7,153 bases of DNA from JAENVT01 sp031412355 (lineage in GTDB: Bacteria; Actinomycetota; Acidimicrobiia; Acidimicrobiales; Ilumatobacteraceae), in assembly GCA_031412355.1 (NCBI GenBank), contig JANOCR010000330.1:1-7153 (forward strand). Reading direction: 5' to 3'. A program made the position numbers and the translations under genes. Every line of letters begins with the position of its first letter. Position 1 is the first letter of the stretch. Positions 5,689-7,153 of the stretch are shown one piece after another. The notes beneath the pieces were generated by a model. That model ran no database searches. It had not been told where the DNA came from and was given only the letters and a program-made list of their open reading frames with translations.

Positions 5689-5717
5689 ACGCTAGGAGCG
5701 CGCAGAAGCAATGGCAA
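5689..5717 (-). promoter_or_regulatory. Promoter of the leftward PLP enzyme-transporter-hydrolase operon
   Basis: On the minus strand the -35 is TTGCCA (5717-5712), the spacer is 17 bp and the -10 is TAGCGT (5694-5689), which fits TAnnnT. Transcription would begin around 5682-5680, giving a leader of about 30 nt before the DUF1272 remnant, with GGAGG at 5669-5665 inside it. The site lies in the 92-nt gap between the HNH gene stop and the DUF1272 start, where a promoter is expected. Confidence 0.5.
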
Positions 5718-5732
5718 CATGTGGGCGGAATC

Positions 5733-5746
5733 TGAAGCCGGCTTCA
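5733..5746. repeat. 14-bp palindrome at the end of the HNH gene
   Basis: TGAAGCCGGCTTCA is a perfect palindrome that includes the TGA stop (5746-5744) of the HNH gene. As RNA it could form only a 5-bp stem with a 4-base loop, and no T-run follows on the minus strand, so a terminator role is weak. A protein-binding or chance palindrome is as likely. Confidence 0.3.
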
Positions 5747-6958
5747 TGCGGCGTCTCGGTGTGGTGGGCCGGTGGTCATGATTTGGCCGTCGGGGAGGGT
5801 GATGGTCAGTTGGCGGTTGGTTCCGAGTGTGATCTGCCAGTTGTGGTGGTGGATTTTCTGGTGGTGTGTCTCGCAGATCGGCAGCAGGTTTTGTAGGTCG
5901 GTGCGGCCGTCGTGGCGCCACCAGATGACGTGGTGCAGTTTGGTGCGGCTGTAGCGCACGCAGCATCCGGGGATTGCACATGTCGCGTATAGGCCGCGCA
6001 GCGCTCGTCGTTGGGCGCGGTTCGCTAGCCGGGTTGTGCGTCCCAGGTTAAGTTTTCCGGGGGCTTCGATGACCACTCCGTTGCGAACTGTGATCGTGTA
6101 CACGTCGGCGGTGGGGCGCAGTGTGTCCAAGAATTCGCGGGGCAGTTCGACATCAACTCCCCAGTCGAGTGTGGGTTGTCCGTCGGGTTGCGGGTTGGTG
6201 TGATCTTCGACGACGACGATCTCCGGGCGTCCTAACCGTGCTCCTTGACCGTTCAGCAACGCCAGCAGGGCGTGGGCTCGCAGGAACGATTGTTTCTCGA
6301 ACGGATCCGTCGGGCATCCCTCGGGGTGGGCGTCGTGGAACATCGCTTCGACTTGGGCGTCGAGACGGTTCTCCAACATCGCCCACGTCGCCGGGTCCCA
6401 GGTAACCGACCAGCGACCCATCGCGGTGTCTTTGTCGGTCCACGAGTTGAATCGCACGGCGCGGCGTTGCCGTTGCAACCGTTCGAGTCCGTCGCCGTCG
6501 TGTTGCAACCGGCGCGTTTCGGTGCGTACCGCCCGAGCGAACTCGTCGGGTGTGGAGTTCTCGGCAACCGGCACCAGGCTCGCAGCCGCACCGGCCAGCC
6601 GGTCGCGTACCACCGGTTCGAGTTGGCGCAACGCGCGTGTCAGCACATCGACATGGTCTGCCGAGACCCGTCCGGCAGCCAACGACACCCCCAACGTAGG
6701 TATCTGCTCGGTGGTCTCGGCCCGACGCATGAGCCGTTCACCCTCACGCAGGCTGGTCCGCCCTGTTTCGGCCAACGACTTCTCCGGAAACGACGACACC
6801 TTCGCAATCGCCCGGGCCAGGGCCACCTCGCGACCCTCGACCCACGACTTCAACCGGCGAACATCCTCCAGCGCTGCTTTCAACACACCCCAATCGGTGC
6901 AGCCGGCATCGACCGCCGCCACCCGCCCGACCAGGCACTGCACCTCTTCCGTCCTCAT
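5744..6958 (-). CDS. DUF222 and HNH endonuclease domain protein (13E12 repeat family)
   Basis: The product has 404 residues. Residues about 5-300 form the DUF222 helical region characteristic of actinobacterial 13E12/REP-type proteins. Residues about 320-375 hold the HNH nuclease module: C327 and C332 for a structural zinc, LHHVIWWRHDG with H342 and H343, N357 in DLQNLLP, then C362, H365-H366 and H370. All positions expected for metal binding and catalysis are present, so it looks intact. These proteins are often present in many near-identical copies per genome and are thought to be mobile or recombination-prone; their true function is unclear. The ATG at 6958 places the DUF222 region at the N-terminus. 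In-frame starts at 7009 and 7036 are possible but would add a basic stretch without family similarity. It faces yaaA across a 114-nt divergent gap and reads toward the leftward operon. Confidence 0.85.
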   Translation of the reverse strand: MRTEEVQCLVGRVAAVDAGCTDWGVLKAALEDVRRLKSWVEGREVALARAIAKVSSFPEKSLAETGRTSLREGERLMRRAETTEQIPTLGVSLAAGRVSADHVDVLTRALRQLEPVVRDRLAGAAASLVPVAENSTPDEFARAVRTETRRLQHDGDGLERLQRQRRAVRFNSWTDKDTAMGRWSVTWDPATWAMLENRLDAQVEAMFHDAHPEGCPTDPFEKQSFLRAHALLALLNGQGARLGRPEIVVVEDHTNPQPDGQPTLDWGVDVELPREFLDTLRPTADVYTITVRNGVVIEAPGKLNLGRTTRLANRAQRRALRGLYATCAIPGCCVRYSRTKLHHVIWWRHDGRTDLQNLLPICETHHQKIHHHNWQITLGTNRQLTITLPDGQIMTTGPPHRDAA

Positions 6959-6961
6959 TGC

Positions 6962-6979
6962 CCCACTCTGCCAGAGGGG
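6962..6979 (-). promoter_or_regulatory. Small hairpin immediately before the HNH gene start
   Basis: A 7-bp stem (CCCCTCT with AGAG-T-GGG, one bulged T, loop GGC on the minus strand) ends three bases before the ATG. It contains the G-rich stretch that is the only candidate ribosome-binding site, so it could dampen translation. The stem is short and may be incidental. Confidence 0.3.
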
Positions 6980-7059
6980 TGTCACACGCGCCCCTCGACG
7001 AGCCGTCATTGCACTTCGCCCAGCTGCACGGCACACCCGAGTTTCCGCTGGACCATGGC

Positions 7060-7065
7060 TAGATT
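7060..7065 (+). promoter_or_regulatory. Candidate -10 box for a leaderless yaaA mRNA
   Basis: TAGATT (TAnnnT) is followed by exactly 7 nt and then the GTG start at 7073. No Shine-Dalgarno sequence lies before the GTG, and no clear -35 is seen at 16-18 bp. The spacing puts the transcription start on the first base of the start codon. Confidence 0.45.
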
Positions 7066-7072
7066 GCCGCCT

Positions 7073-7153
7073 GTGCTGATCCTCCTGCCACCTTCGGAGT
7101 CGAAGAATCCACCTCCGAAGCGCGGCAAGCCAGTCGATCTCGACGCTCTGTCG
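7073..7153 (+). CDS. yaaA: Peroxide stress protein YaaA (UPF0246), 5' fragment
   Basis: Only the first 27 codons are in the window; the frame is open to the last base. The N-terminus starts MLILLPPSESK and continues to RGKPVDLDALS. This matches the opening of YaaA/UPF0246 proteins, which begin with a hydrophobic strand, the LLPPSE motif and a short G-x-PLDL-x-x-LS segment. YaaA limits DNA and protein damage under peroxide stress, probably by lowering free intracellular iron, and has a DNA-binding fold. The GTG start at 7073 places the motif at the N-terminus exactly as in the family and is preceded by a -10-like TAGATT at 7 nt. It diverges from the HNH gene. Full length is usually about 250 residues, so most of it lies beyond the right edge. 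Confidence 0.8.
   Translation, partial: MLILLPPSESKNPPPKRGKPVDLDALS

Noticed and set aside
5733..5746. Palindrome at the HNH stop codon as an intrinsic terminator
   Set aside because: It could form only a 5-bp stem and no T-run follows on the transcribed strand.

Overview
The window is GC-rich, its coding frames have strong G/C bias at third codon positions, and several genes start with GTG. The protein families (DUF222-HNH protein, actinobacterial-type SoxR, Rieske fusion protein, YaaA) and the TAnnnT-type -10 boxes point to an actinomycete. An Acidimicrobiia (Ilumatobacter-like) source is possible, but I infer this only from the general look of the proteins.

Layout, left to right. Positions 1-180 hold no gene. 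They contain a long imperfect hairpin made of short tandem units, G-rich on opposite strands in its two arms. Positions 181-1809 (minus) encode a two-part protein with an N-terminal Rieske [2Fe-2S] domain and a long histidine-rich helical part that I cannot name with confidence. Divergent from it is soxR (1835-2302, plus), recognisable by its CxxCxCx5C iron-sulfur cluster motif. Between the two lies a near-perfect SoxR box placed exactly in the 19-bp spacer of a promoter firing toward the Rieske gene. The Rieske protein is therefore the predicted redox-inducible target of this SoxR.

soxR converges on, and overlaps by 8 bp, the last gene of a leftward set on the minus strand. That set is a promoter near 5717-5689, a 42-residue remnant of a DUF1272 zinc-ribbon protein, a Cys/Met-metabolism PLP enzyme (4460-5515), an EamA/DMT transporter (3556-4443) and an amidohydrolase-2 family hydrolase (2295-3521). 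The gaps are 7, 16 and 34 nt, so an operon is likely. A carbon-sulfur or amino-acid PLP enzyme beside a small-molecule exporter and a hydrolase suggests a small catabolic or export unit, but no substrate can be read from the sequence.

Further right is a DUF222-HNH protein (5744-6958, minus), a family often present in many copies in actinobacteria. Divergent from it, the first 27 codons of yaaA (peroxide stress protein) run off the right end. soxR and yaaA both relate to oxidative stress, but they are separated by unrelated genes.

A recurring theme is the leaderless start. The Rieske, soxR, eamA and yaaA genes each have a -10-like hexamer 7-8 nt before the start codon and mostly lack a Shine-Dalgarno sequence.
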